Shown: positions 57,510-64,000 of the stretch, one piece after another
Numbering within the stretch: position 1 is the first letter of the stretch
How the letters are laid out: each line of letters starts with the position of its first letter
Source of the DNA: an uncultured Bacteroides sp.
GTDB lineage: Bacteria > Bacteroidota > Bacteroidia > Bacteroidales > Bacteroidaceae
Direction of reading: 5' to 3'
Assembly: GCA_900552075.1 (NCBI GenBank)
Contig: URYL01000002.1
Coordinates: 262,362-326,361, forward strand
DNA length: 64,000 bases
Translations under genes and position numbers: made by a program
Notes under the pieces: generated by a model
What the model was told of the DNA's origin: nothing
Seen by the model: only the letters and a program-made list of their open reading frames with translations
The model's database searches: none

Positions 57510-57591
57510 AGGGAGGATGGTTCTGCACTTTTTTAACTTTGCTTCTTTACTTGTTAAGAGATTTAATCAAAGAGGAAGAGGTAGTTAATGT

Positions 57592-57605
57592 ATGTTGTAA
57601 AACAT
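57592..57605. promoter_or_regulatory. Operator-like palindrome upstream of small-RNA unit 1
   Basis: ATGTT-GTAA-AACAT, 5-bp arms, 19 bp upstream of the -33 box. The same core, TGTTGTAAAACATGATTTTT, recurs ahead of unit 2. Confidence 0.5.
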
Positions 57606-57623
57606 GATTTTTTAGTCTCAGGC

Positions 57624-57654
57624 TTTGCTGTTTCAAGTAAAATAAATACTTTTG
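57624..57654 (+). promoter_or_regulatory. Promoter of small-RNA unit 1
   Basis: TTTG (57624-57627), 19 bp, TACTTTTG (57647-57654). Confidence 0.72.
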
Positions 57655-57657
57655 CAC

Positions 57658-57722
57658 TGTGTTTTTCATAGTATTAGATTTAAGGTTAACAAAGGTTGGA
57701 GTTCAGCGGAACTCCTTTTTTT
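57658..57722 (+). ncRNA. Candidate small RNA, unit 1 (about 62-65 nt)
   Basis: Transcript predicted from about 57658-57661 to the T-tract at 57716-57722. It ends in a 7-bp terminator stem (GGAGTTC/GAACTCC, loop AGCG). The preceding 40 nt are AT-rich and poorly structured, as expected for a base-pairing region. No start codon with a plausible peptide is present. The unit from the -7 box to 57731 is identical over 85 nt to 62904-62988. Confidence 0.65.
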
Positions 57723-57744
57723 ATGCCCGTATGTCTGGGGCATG

Positions 57745-57784
57745 AAAAAAGGCCATTTCCACGAGCGGTGGAAACAGCCTTTTT
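57745..57784 (-). terminator. Terminator of the permease operon
   Basis: AAAAAGGC/GCCTTTTT with an inner TTTCCAC/GTGGAAA stem; a T-run on the minus strand ends the two-permease transcript, while the plus strand shows a similar tail. Confidence 0.8.
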
Positions 57785-57816
57785 AAAGTAATTCACTATT
57801 GTTTTTCTGATTGATT

Positions 57817-60201
57817 TTATTCCGACTTCAGGCAATCTACCGGATTGCTGGTGGCCGTCCGGTAATTCTGTATCGTAATGGTAACCAATGTAATGGCGCT
57901 GATAAGCAGGCAGGTGCAGAGGAAGACCCAAGGCGAGATGGCAATCCGTTCATTGAACTGCTTCAGCCATTCTGAAACGGCATACCATGCGATAGGACTG
58001 GCGATGAGGGAACATACCACTGAGAGTATCAGGTAGGAACGTCCGAACATCCAGAGGATTTGCCGGATGGAAGCTCCGTAGACCTTGCGTACGCCGATTT
58101 CTTTCTGCCGGTGTTCAGCCTCAAATATAATCAGGCCGAATACGCCTACCAAGGAAATGAGAATGGCCAGCAGACTGAACCAGGTTATGATTTTTTGTTG
58201 GTCGGTTTCCTTCTGATACAGTTGTCCGTATATTTGGTCATAGAACTTCACTTCGGTGGGATAACCGGTGAAGCAGTCACTGATGGTCTCGCGGATGTGT
58301 TTCAGGGCGGTATCCATGTCGCTTCCAGCTTTTACGCGGATATAGGCAAACGGCAGGACTTGGTTGCTGTAGGCACCGTTGGGGCAGAATACGTAAGGCA
58401 CGGGATTCATCTTTAATGAAGTAAACTGCACGTTGTTCACATATCCTTTGAGGAGGGCCTTCATTCCCCACGAGGAAAAGTCGAGTGTCTCTCCTGCCGG
58501 GATACCGCTTTCTTGCTGTAAGTCTTGTGTGGCGATGAAGTTCAGCTGGGAAGTGTAAATGGAATCGCTGGGCAGGAAGTCGCTTCCCGACAGGATGTGC
58601 AGGCCCATGACGCGGCAGAAATTGGGAGTGACGTCAATATACCGATGTCCGTATTGACTCCCTTTGTAGGTGAAAGAATATTGCGTGTATCCTTCGCTGG
58701 CCCCCAGTTCCCATTTGGCATAGGCGATGTCGTCGATTTCCGCAAAACTCTTCAGTTGGCTGTCGAACTTACGGTACGGACTGCTGTGGAAAGGCTGTTG
58801 GGGGAGAGAAGCTACCAGTATCTGGTCTTTGTCGATGCCCAGTTCATGGTTGCGCATGAAGCGGTTCTGCAGGAAGATGAAAGCGGCAGTAGTAATCAGG
58901 GCAAACGAAACGATGTACTGGAAGCCGATGAGTATCGTACGCAACCGTTGTCCTTTTCCGCTCAGGGCGTAGTTGCCTTTCAGTACGAGGGCAGGAGGGA
59001 AGGAGGTCATGTACCACGCTGGATATAGTCCTGCCACGATGCCGGTAAGTAGGGCTATCAGTCCGGTGTAGACCACGTATTTCCAGTAGACAAGCAGGGA
59101 GGGCGTGAAGCCCATGAAGGATAGCACGTTCAAGTGAATCAGGGCGGCCACGATGCACAATGACAGCAACCAGCTGACCAGTACGATGACGACCGATTCG
59201 AGGGTCAAGGCACGGCGCAGTTCTCCGTTGGTACTTCCCAGCACTTTCTGGGTGTTGATGCTGCGCATGCGCATCGGAGCCAGTGCCGTACTGAAATTGA
59301 TGAGGTTGATGCACGCAATGAGGATAATCAGGAAGCCGACACTAACCAGCAAGGTCATGGTGCTGCGGCTGCCCGTCTTGAAGTAGTAGGGGGAATACAT
59401 GTCATAATACAGTTTCTGTATCGGGAAGACATAGAGTTTCTGTGTGCCTGGCTCCCCGGTGAACAATCGTGCGTCGACCCCTGTAGCCGTAATCTGTTGG
59501 TTGACTTCTTCTACGCTGACGCCCGGTTTCAGCAGAAAGAATGCATAGAAGTTCTGGCTGCCCCAGTCGTTTTCCTGCAGCTTTCCCATCGGTACGAAAA
59601 GGTCGTTTTTGAACTGGCAGTTCTCGGGGAGGTCTTCAAAGATACCGCATATCCGGAACTTCGTGGCTTCCGGACTTCGCCAGTCTGGGGTATCTGCATA
59701 CAGATAGGAGCCCAAGGCATTTCCTTTGGGGAACAGCTTGCGGGCATAGCTCTCGGAGATGATGACACTTTCCGGCTGGTTCATTTCCTGGTCGCTGCCT
59801 TCCACGAACTTCAGTCCGATAATTTTGCCGAAGTCCGGATATACGGCCCACGGTTCCTCGTAGAAATATTGCGGATTCTTGGGGTCGGTGTAGAAAGCCT
59901 GCTTGGACCAGGCAGGGGAATAGATGGTACCGTATTCGATGCCGGGCACTTGCTGGATGAGGTAGTCGATAGGACCTCGGGGAAGGGTACTGACGTAATT
60001 GCTTCCTTTGGATTGTGACAGGTTCAGCATGACCAAGCGGTCGGCATGGGGATAGCAGGTATCGAAATTGCGCTCGTAGCTCACCTTCATCATGAGCAGG
60101 ATAAAGGCGGCAAAGGCGGCCGAAAGTCCCAGGAGGTTCAGCACGGAGGCGGTCTGGAAGCGCTTCAGGGTGTAAAATAGGTTTCGTAAAATGGTTCTCA
60201 T
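57817..60201 (-). CDS. FtsX/MacB-type ABC transporter permease (second of pair)
   Basis: A 794-residue integral protein of the large MacB/FtsX permease class, common in Bacteroidales. An N-terminal helix (about 18-39, SVLNLLGLSAAFAAFILLMM) precedes a large periplasmic MacB_PCD-type domain; about residues 280-440 hold three further helices, a second periplasmic domain follows, and the last helices are near 675-790 with the FtsX motif FEAEHRQKEIGVRKVYGAS. It has no ATPase and depends on another gene's product. It lies 35 bp downstream of its paralogue and is most likely cotranscribed from the sigma-54-type promoter. Confidence 0.87.
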   Translation of the reverse strand: MRTILRNLFYTLKRFQTASVLNLLGLSAAFAAFILLMMKVSYERNFDTCYPHADRLVMLNLSQSKGSNYVSTLPRGPIDYLIQQVPGIEYGTIYSPAWSKQAFYTDPKNPQYFYEEPWAVYPDFGKIIGLKFVEGSDQEMNQPESVIISESYARKLFPKGNALGSYLYADTPDWRSPEATKFRICGIFEDLPENCQFKNDLFVPMGKLQENDWGSQNFYAFFLLKPGVSVEEVNQQITATGVDARLFTGEPGTQKLYVFPIQKLYYDMYSPYYFKTGSRSTMTLLVSVGFLIILIACINLINFSTALAPMRMRSINTQKVLGSTNGELRRALTLESVVIVLVSWLLSLCIVAALIHLNVLSFMGFTPSLLVYWKYVVYTGLIALLTGIVAGLYPAWYMTSFPPALVLKGNYALSGKGQRLRTILIGFQYIVSFALITTAAFIFLQNRFMRNHELGIDKDQILVASLPQQPFHSSPYRKFDSQLKSFAEIDDIAYAKWELGASEGYTQYSFTYKGSQYGHRYIDVTPNFCRVMGLHILSGSDFLPSDSIYTSQLNFIATQDLQQESGIPAGETLDFSSWGMKALLKGYVNNVQFTSLKMNPVPYVFCPNGAYSNQVLPFAYIRVKAGSDMDTALKHIRETISDCFTGYPTEVKFYDQIYGQLYQKETDQQKIITWFSLLAILISLVGVFGLIIFEAEHRQKEIGVRKVYGASIRQILWMFGRSYLILSVVCSLIASPIAWYAVSEWLKQFNERIAISPWVFLCTCLLISAITLVTITIQNYRTATSNPVDCLKSE

Positions 60202-60236
60202 ATCGTTGTTATTTTATGTTTTGGGTTTGATAGATA

Positions 60237-62585
60237 TTATTCAGTCTTCAGGTTGCATACCGGATTTTCCCGTACGGCTTTTCGGCTGATGAGCCAGACG
60301 GAGCCTAGGGAGATGAGGCTTACAAGCAGGAAGGCAGCAATCGGTACCCACCAGGGGAAACTGCTCTCGTAGGTCACAATCTTGTCTATCTGGCGGATTC
60401 CCACATACATCAGCGGGAGCGCAATCAGCAGACTGATAACGAGTGAGACGGAAGAGAATTTCATCAGTTGCAGCATCTCGTGGTGGCTGTCGGAACCGAA
60501 GACTTTGCGGATGGCAATGTCACGTTTCCGTTGGGCGATGAAGTAGATGCTCATGGCGGTCAGTCCCAGCAGGGAAATGACCAGTGCCGCGCAGGTGAAA
60601 ATAAGAATCAGGTGATTCATGCGGGTAATGTTCTCATAGATGTCTTGTATCTGGGTGTCATACCATTTTGATTCAAACGGGTATCCGTCTATTATTTTGG
60701 AATAGAGCTGGTCTACCTGCTTTTTATAGGCTTCAGGTTGGTCGTCAAGTACTTCCACCAGGATGTCCCATGGACTGATGCTGTCGGCAGGAGCAATCTG
60801 CATGCGCAGCGGATGGGAATCATTTTCCAGCAAGGAGCGGATTTGAAAGTCCTTGAATTCGCCGGTGATGTTCCAGGAATAATTTCCGTCGCTGCTGTGG
60901 ACATGGTCGGTGAACCCCAGTTGATTCAGCTTTTTCATGGCCGATTGGCTCACCAGGTAATTTTTAGTATCGAATCCGGCATGATGGTCTTCCGTGATTT
61001 GAATGTGAAACATGTTGATGAAGGAAGAGTCGACTATAAGACTTTGGAAACTTAGCATTTGGGTGCTGTCTGCAGAATTAAAGCTCATGGTATCGTTGTT
61101 TCCTCCGTCCAAGGGGGTGCCATTGGAAAAACTGACGCGTTTCACAAATGGAAGCTTCTGGGCTTCGTGGCGGAAGAGTTGTAGTTTGGGGTCGTTGGCC
61201 ATAGGAGGGTAGTGAATGACGTGTCCGTATTCATATCCTAATGGGGTGTGAAGGATGCGGTAAATCTGTACGGTCAGATAGAGGGCACATCCTAGCATGG
61301 CGATGGTCAGTCCGTTTTGTACGATATTCAGCAAGCGGAGATATAATGTCTTGGTTTTCCGGCGGAAAGTGCCTTTTACAATGTCCAGCGGATGGTAGTG
61401 TGACAGCATCGTGGCGGGTACGAAACCGGAAAGCAGGGAAAGTACGGCAATCAGCAGCAGATAGAAGAATACGGTGACAAGATTTAAACCTCCCACGATA
61501 TCGAGCCGTGTGTGGAGCAAGTCCATGGCGGTGGGCTCTGCAGTTTTGGCCAGCAGGAAACCAACCAGAAAAGCAAAAGTGGTCATCAGAAATGATTCCG
61601 CAATCATGCGCCAGAAGATGTTTTTCTTGGAAGAACCCAGTAGACGGCGGGTGGCCATTTCCTTGGCCCGATAGCTGGTTTGGGCTATGCTCATGCTGGT
61701 GTAATTGAAGATGGCCATGCACAGAATCAAGATGCCGATGGTCAGGAAAATAAGCACCAGTTTCCGGCTGTACTGGTTAAGAGTTGCTCCAGCAGCAGGA
61801 ATGTCGGAGAAATAAAAATCATGCACAGGAATAAAACGTACTTCTTTGACGGCATCGTATTGGTAAATCCAGAAGAATTCCTTGAAGAAGCGGGCGATGT
61901 CACCGGCCTTGTCGTTGGGGTTGACATTCGGATGGAAGCGTAGGAAGAAGATGCAGCTGGCGGCATTACCTAACTGTGTGTTTTCTTCGCTGGCACTCCA
62001 TTGGACGTATCGTATATTTTTGTGAGGACTGAATGCTTCAATGTGGGAAGGAAAGATGGAGTTGTCAATGTCTTCGATGATACCGCTTACTGTACATATC
62101 TGGTTGTCGAAAGCCTGTTCTGTGAGGGTTTTACCCAGCGCATGCTCCGTACCGAACAGCTTGATGGCGCAGGAACGTGTCAGCACGATGTTATTTTCAT
62201 TGCTCAGCAAGGTTTCGGGATTTCCTTCCAGTAGGTGGAAGTTGAAGAACCGGAAGAAGTTTTCGCGGACAAACATCATTTGTATATTCACGGGCTTGTC
62301 ATTTGTTTTGACAAACTGTTCGTAAGAACCGCTCACGGCGCACCAGTCTTCTATTTCCGGATAACGGCTTTGTAGTTTGTCGCCCAGCAGGATATGACCT
62401 CCTGCCCATATTTCGCTGGCCAGTACGTAAGTGCGGTCTGCGTCTTTCATGTCTTTGTCTACAGTGAGTTGTCGGGTCACCATGTGGCTTATCAGCAGGA
62501 AGAACATCAGGGAGATGCTCAACCCGATGACGTTGACAAAGGTGAAGAGTTTGTTGCGTTGTAAGAATGTAAGGTAAGTTTTCAT
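60237..62585 (-). CDS. FtsX/MacB-type ABC transporter permease (first of pair)
   Basis: A 782-residue paralogue of the downstream gene, with the same layout: N-terminal helix (about 12-34), periplasmic domain to about 280, helix cluster 285-440, second periplasmic domain, and C-terminal helices containing YFIAQRKRDIAIRKVFGSDS. Such pairs export lipids, peptides or drugs when combined with an ATPase of the LolD/MacB class. A sigma-54-type -24/-12 promoter and two enhancer-like sites lie just upstream, so expression is likely under an NtrC-type activator not in this window. Confidence 0.87.
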   Translation of the reverse strand: MKTYLTFLQRNKLFTFVNVIGLSISLMFFLLISHMVTRQLTVDKDMKDADRTYVLASEIWAGGHILLGDKLQSRYPEIEDWCAVSGSYEQFVKTNDKPVNIQMMFVRENFFRFFNFHLLEGNPETLLSNENNIVLTRSCAIKLFGTEHALGKTLTEQAFDNQICTVSGIIEDIDNSIFPSHIEAFSPHKNIRYVQWSASEENTQLGNAASCIFFLRFHPNVNPNDKAGDIARFFKEFFWIYQYDAVKEVRFIPVHDFYFSDIPAAGATLNQYSRKLVLIFLTIGILILCMAIFNYTSMSIAQTSYRAKEMATRRLLGSSKKNIFWRMIAESFLMTTFAFLVGFLLAKTAEPTAMDLLHTRLDIVGGLNLVTVFFYLLLIAVLSLLSGFVPATMLSHYHPLDIVKGTFRRKTKTLYLRLLNIVQNGLTIAMLGCALYLTVQIYRILHTPLGYEYGHVIHYPPMANDPKLQLFRHEAQKLPFVKRVSFSNGTPLDGGNNDTMSFNSADSTQMLSFQSLIVDSSFINMFHIQITEDHHAGFDTKNYLVSQSAMKKLNQLGFTDHVHSSDGNYSWNITGEFKDFQIRSLLENDSHPLRMQIAPADSISPWDILVEVLDDQPEAYKKQVDQLYSKIIDGYPFESKWYDTQIQDIYENITRMNHLILIFTCAALVISLLGLTAMSIYFIAQRKRDIAIRKVFGSDSHHEMLQLMKFSSVSLVISLLIALPLMYVGIRQIDKIVTYESSFPWWVPIAAFLLVSLISLGSVWLISRKAVRENPVCNLKTE

Positions 62586-62621
62586 GCGCTATGGTTATAT
62601 TTTTGTTTGTTGTCATTCTTG

Positions 62622-62638
62622 ATACAATTTCCGTGCCA
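62622..62638 (-). promoter_or_regulatory. Sigma-54-type (-24/-12) promoter of the permease operon
   Basis: Minus strand reads TGGCACG, GAAA, TTGTAT, against the consensus TGGCACG-N4-TTGCA; only the -12 C is replaced by T. Transcription would begin near 62612, about 27 nt before the start codon. Confidence 0.68.
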
Positions 62639-62692
62639 TTATCGCAAGTAGCTGATTGATAGAATTATGCTGATTTTGCGATGGAAAAGGAG

Positions 62693-62731
62693 TGTCTAAT
62701 TTTTTGACAATGAGTGTATGATTTTTAGACA
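62693..62731. promoter_or_regulatory. Paired enhancer-like operator sites
   Basis: Two 17-bp sites, TGTCTAATTTTTTGACA (62693-62709) and TGTATGATTTTTAGACA (62715-62731), with TGTC/GACA-type arms and 22 bp between centres, two helical turns. They lie 55-110 bp upstream of the -24/-12 elements. Confidence 0.62.
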
Positions 62732-62849
62732 ATCGGAAAAGTCTTTTCAAGCGGGAGTATAATATTCTTGCCCTGGAGGTTGTACTTTTTTAGTTTTATC
62801 CTTTAATCTGTTAATGGATTTTATCGGTTTGGGATAGATGGTTAATATG

Positions 62850-62861
62850 TGTTGTAAAACA
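62850..62861. promoter_or_regulatory. Operator-like palindrome upstream of small-RNA unit 2
   Basis: TGTT-GTAA-AACA, the counterpart of the 57592 element, within TGTTGTAAAACATGATTTTT and 19 bp upstream of the -33 box. Confidence 0.45.
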
Positions 62862-62880
62862 TGATTTTTAGGTCATATTC

Positions 62881-62911
62881 TTTGTGGTTTTCCCGGGAAT
62901 GCTTACTTTTG
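62881..62911 (+). promoter_or_regulatory. Promoter of small-RNA unit 2
   Basis: TTTG (62881-62884), 19 bp, TACTTTTG (62904-62911). The spacer differs from unit 1. Confidence 0.72.
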
Positions 62912-62914
62912 CAC

Positions 62915-62979
62915 TGTGTTTTTCATAGTATTAGATTTAAGGTTAACAAAGGTTGGAGTTCAGCGGAACTCCTTTTTTT
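62915..62979 (+). ncRNA. Candidate small RNA, unit 2 (about 62-65 nt)
   Basis: Same predicted transcript as unit 1, ending in the GGAGTTC/GAACTCC terminator and T-tract (62973-62979). It lies divergently upstream of the permease operon and is identical to unit 1 over its whole length. Confidence 0.65.
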
Positions 62980-63019
62980 ATGCCCGTAGGTGAGGTTTCC
63001 TTTTTTTCTGTTTGCTGAG

Positions 63020-63170
63020 CCGTTCTTTTATTTGTTCGTTTTTCTGTAAGTTTTCCTTCAAGCTGTTTCTTCTGTCTTTCCTGTAAGCGCCTGCTTGTTT
63101 TTTCTTGTAAGCGTCCCGTTTGTTTTTCAAACGTTCCGTTTTTCTTCCTTCAAGCGTTCCGTATTGAAGA
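63020..63170. repeat. T-rich zone of imperfect AAGCGTTCCGTT-like repeats
   Basis: Polypyrimidine stretch with degenerate words GTAAGCGCC, GTAAGCGTCCCGTT, AAACGTTCCGTT and CAAGCGTTCCGT. No open coding signal is credible; the reading frame across 63095-63496 is a composition artefact. Confidence 0.5.
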
Positions 63171-63205
63171 AATGCCGGTGGGATAATTCTCCGTTGCCTT
63201 TAAGA

Positions 63206-63303
63206 TTTCTATGTTTCCGTCAGGGGAGACGTATGTTTCCCTGCCGGGAAACGTACGTTTTCCAGGGCGGAAACATACGTTTTCCGAAAGGAAAACATAG
63301 AAA
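63206..63303. repeat. Palindrome cluster with GGAAAC(G/A)TACGTTTTCC units
   Basis: Outer near-inverted repeat (63206-63218 with 63290-63303), an inner hairpin GTATGTTTCCC/GGGAAACGTAC with one G-U pair, and two 17-bp near-palindromes GGAAACGTACGTTTTCC (63247-63263) and GGAAACATACGTTTTCC (63269-63285). Confidence 0.72.
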
Positions 63304-63344
63304 ATGCCGGGAGTCTCTGGAAAAAATGTGCCTGCGGTGTGATT

Positions 63345-63367
63345 TATACATGCGCGTACGCGCACGC
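63345..63367. other. 23-bp alternating purine-pyrimidine tract
   Basis: Strict alternation of pyrimidine and purine, mostly CG and CA/TG steps, unusually CpG-rich in an AT-biased intergenic region; a Z-DNA-prone sequence. It sits 136 bp upstream of the rRNA promoters. Confidence 0.6.
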
Positions 63368-63502
63368 TCGCGCGAAATATATAATGTAGGGCCTTTTCCG
63401 TTCCTTTTTGAAAGCATCAAAAAACGTTCACCTGTAACCGTCTTGTTTCCAGTGATTTACAAAAATCTTCAAAAATTTTTGAAAAAAAGAGTGTGATAAA
63501 AG

Positions 63503-63532
63503 TTGCAGGAGCGGAAAAAGTGCGTACCTTTG
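63503..63532 (+). promoter_or_regulatory. rRNA operon promoter P1
   Basis: TTG (63503-63505), 19 bp, TACCTTTG (63525-63532), followed by CAACCGCTTTC, which is nearly repeated after P2. Confidence 0.75.
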
Positions 63533-63534
63533 CA

Positions 63535-63706
63535 ACCGCTTTCGAGAGGGAGAGCCGCTGAGAATGACAGGCTGGTAAAGAGAGGCAGACTTACTGAAGG
63601 CGCTGCACCCGAGTATCTTACCTTGCAAGGACGCAAGGGAGCGAGAAACGGATAAGCCCCGAGAGGTCACCCTGAAAAACTTTTCCGAAAAAAACTTCCG
63701 GAAAAA
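63535..63706 (+). other. Structured leader between rRNA promoters P1 and P2
   Basis: GC-rich transcribed spacer including the perfect hairpin CCTTGC-AAGGAC-GCAAGG (63622-63639 region) and other short inverted repeats. No coding frame. Part of the P1 leader transcript. Confidence 0.5.
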
Positions 63707-63738
63707 TTTGGATGGAAAGAAAAAACGCCTTACCTTTG
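63707..63738 (+). promoter_or_regulatory. rRNA operon promoter P2
   Basis: TTTG (63707-63710), 20 bp, TACCTTTG (63731-63738), then CAAACGCTTTC. Second of two tandem promoters. Confidence 0.78.
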
Positions 63739-63779
63739 CAAACGCTTTCCCGCTGAAACGGGAGCATGGAAGAAAGATA

Positions 63780-63790
63780 GTTCTTTGAAA
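63780..63790 (+). promoter_or_regulatory. BoxA-like antitermination element
   Basis: GTTCTTTGAAA resembles the rRNA boxA (core TCTTTGA) recognised by Nus factors, about 160 nt before the 16S gene. Confidence 0.5.
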
Positions 63791-63949
63791 GACTTTAGAT
63801 AAACAAACGAAGATGTAGTACAAGAAGTAGTCTTATATATAATGTATATATGGGATGAAACAAGAACCGTCAATAACCTGAATAAGGATATAGAGAATCG
63901 GTTTCCTGAAACAGAGTCAACAATACCCGCAAGGGTAAGAAAATATTTT

Positions 63950-64000
63950 ACAATGAAGAGTTTGATCCTGGCTCAGGATGAACGCTAGCTACAGGCTTAA
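63950..64000 (+). rRNA. 16S ribosomal RNA, 5' end (partial)
   Basis: The universal 5' segment AGAGTTTGATCCTGGCTCAG is followed by GATGAACGCTAGCTACAGGC, the Bacteroides-type opening. By alignment to E. coli numbering, base 1 falls near 63950. The gene runs off the right edge. Confidence 0.97.

Noticed and set aside
57658..57722. Short peptide or leader attenuator instead of a small RNA
   Set aside because: No start codon with a ribosome site is present, and neither copy is followed by a same-strand gene within the expected distance.
63095..63496. Possible 133-residue gene before the rRNA operon
   Set aside because: It runs through the T-rich repeats, the palindrome cluster and the alternating tract; Phe/Arg-rich low-complexity translation with no promoter and no family signal.
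1..64000. Insertion sequences, prophage, integron or tRNA genes
   Set aside because: No transposase, integrase or capsid-like product is seen, and no cloverleaf-type sequence was found by eye on either strand.

Overview
The window is a stretch of a Bacteroidales chromosome, most likely Bacteroides or Phocaeicola. The evidence is the Bacteroidota-type promoters (TTTG or TTG at -33, about 20 bp, then TAnnTTTG at -7), gene families typical of the group (OstA-like protein, DUF6249 beside an ECF sigma factor, tandem FtsX-type permeases, a GH105 plus DUF2264 enzyme), and the Bacteroides-type start of a 16S rRNA gene at the right edge. Nearly all of it is chromosomal core sequence. I see no insertion sequence, integrase, prophage, tRNA gene or CRISPR array.

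Left part (1-18 kb): the 3' end of a surface-type protein gene; lptB divergent from an mlaE-mlaF lipid-transport pair; the protein-quality block tig-clpP-clpX, followed by recQ and guaB; then an outer-membrane biogenesis run with two parvulin-type periplasmic chaperones, an OstA/LptA-like protein and a small membrane protein, overlapping mutL. Middle part (18-40 kb): a TolC/EmrA/EmrB-like efflux trio with an AraC regulator; carB; a low-GC lspA; trpS-murF; a two-gene CAZyme unit (BNR_4 propeller plus a GH105-GH154 fusion); asd; and an antiporter-tcdA-lolD-cvfB run.

Right part (40-62 kb): an Arg/Pro-rich secreted protein; an ABC-type ATPase plus DUF4435 TOPRIM pair that resembles the PARIS defence architecture; an Upf1-like helicase; an AspT-like transporter; a DUF234-type ATPase bordered by short direct repeats and a gene remnant; a thioesterase and an MscS channel; a redoxin lipoprotein; etfB-etfA and an acyl-CoA dehydrogenase with an AT-rich TonB-domain gene between them; an ECF sigma module; and two large FtsX-type permeases.

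The last 1.4 kb before the 16S gene is non-coding. It holds a sigma-54-type promoter with paired enhancer-like sites for the permeases, a small-RNA-like unit, a T-rich repeat zone, a palindrome cluster, an alternating purine-pyrimidine tract, and tandem rRNA promoters.

Most notable non-coding finding: two copies, identical over 85 nt, of a promoter-transcript-terminator unit. They bracket the permease pair, while their promoter spacers have diverged. Other regulatory finds are a matched pair of divergent ECF promoters (AAC-N16-CGTC on both strands) and three intergenic palindrome clusters of similar design but different sequence.
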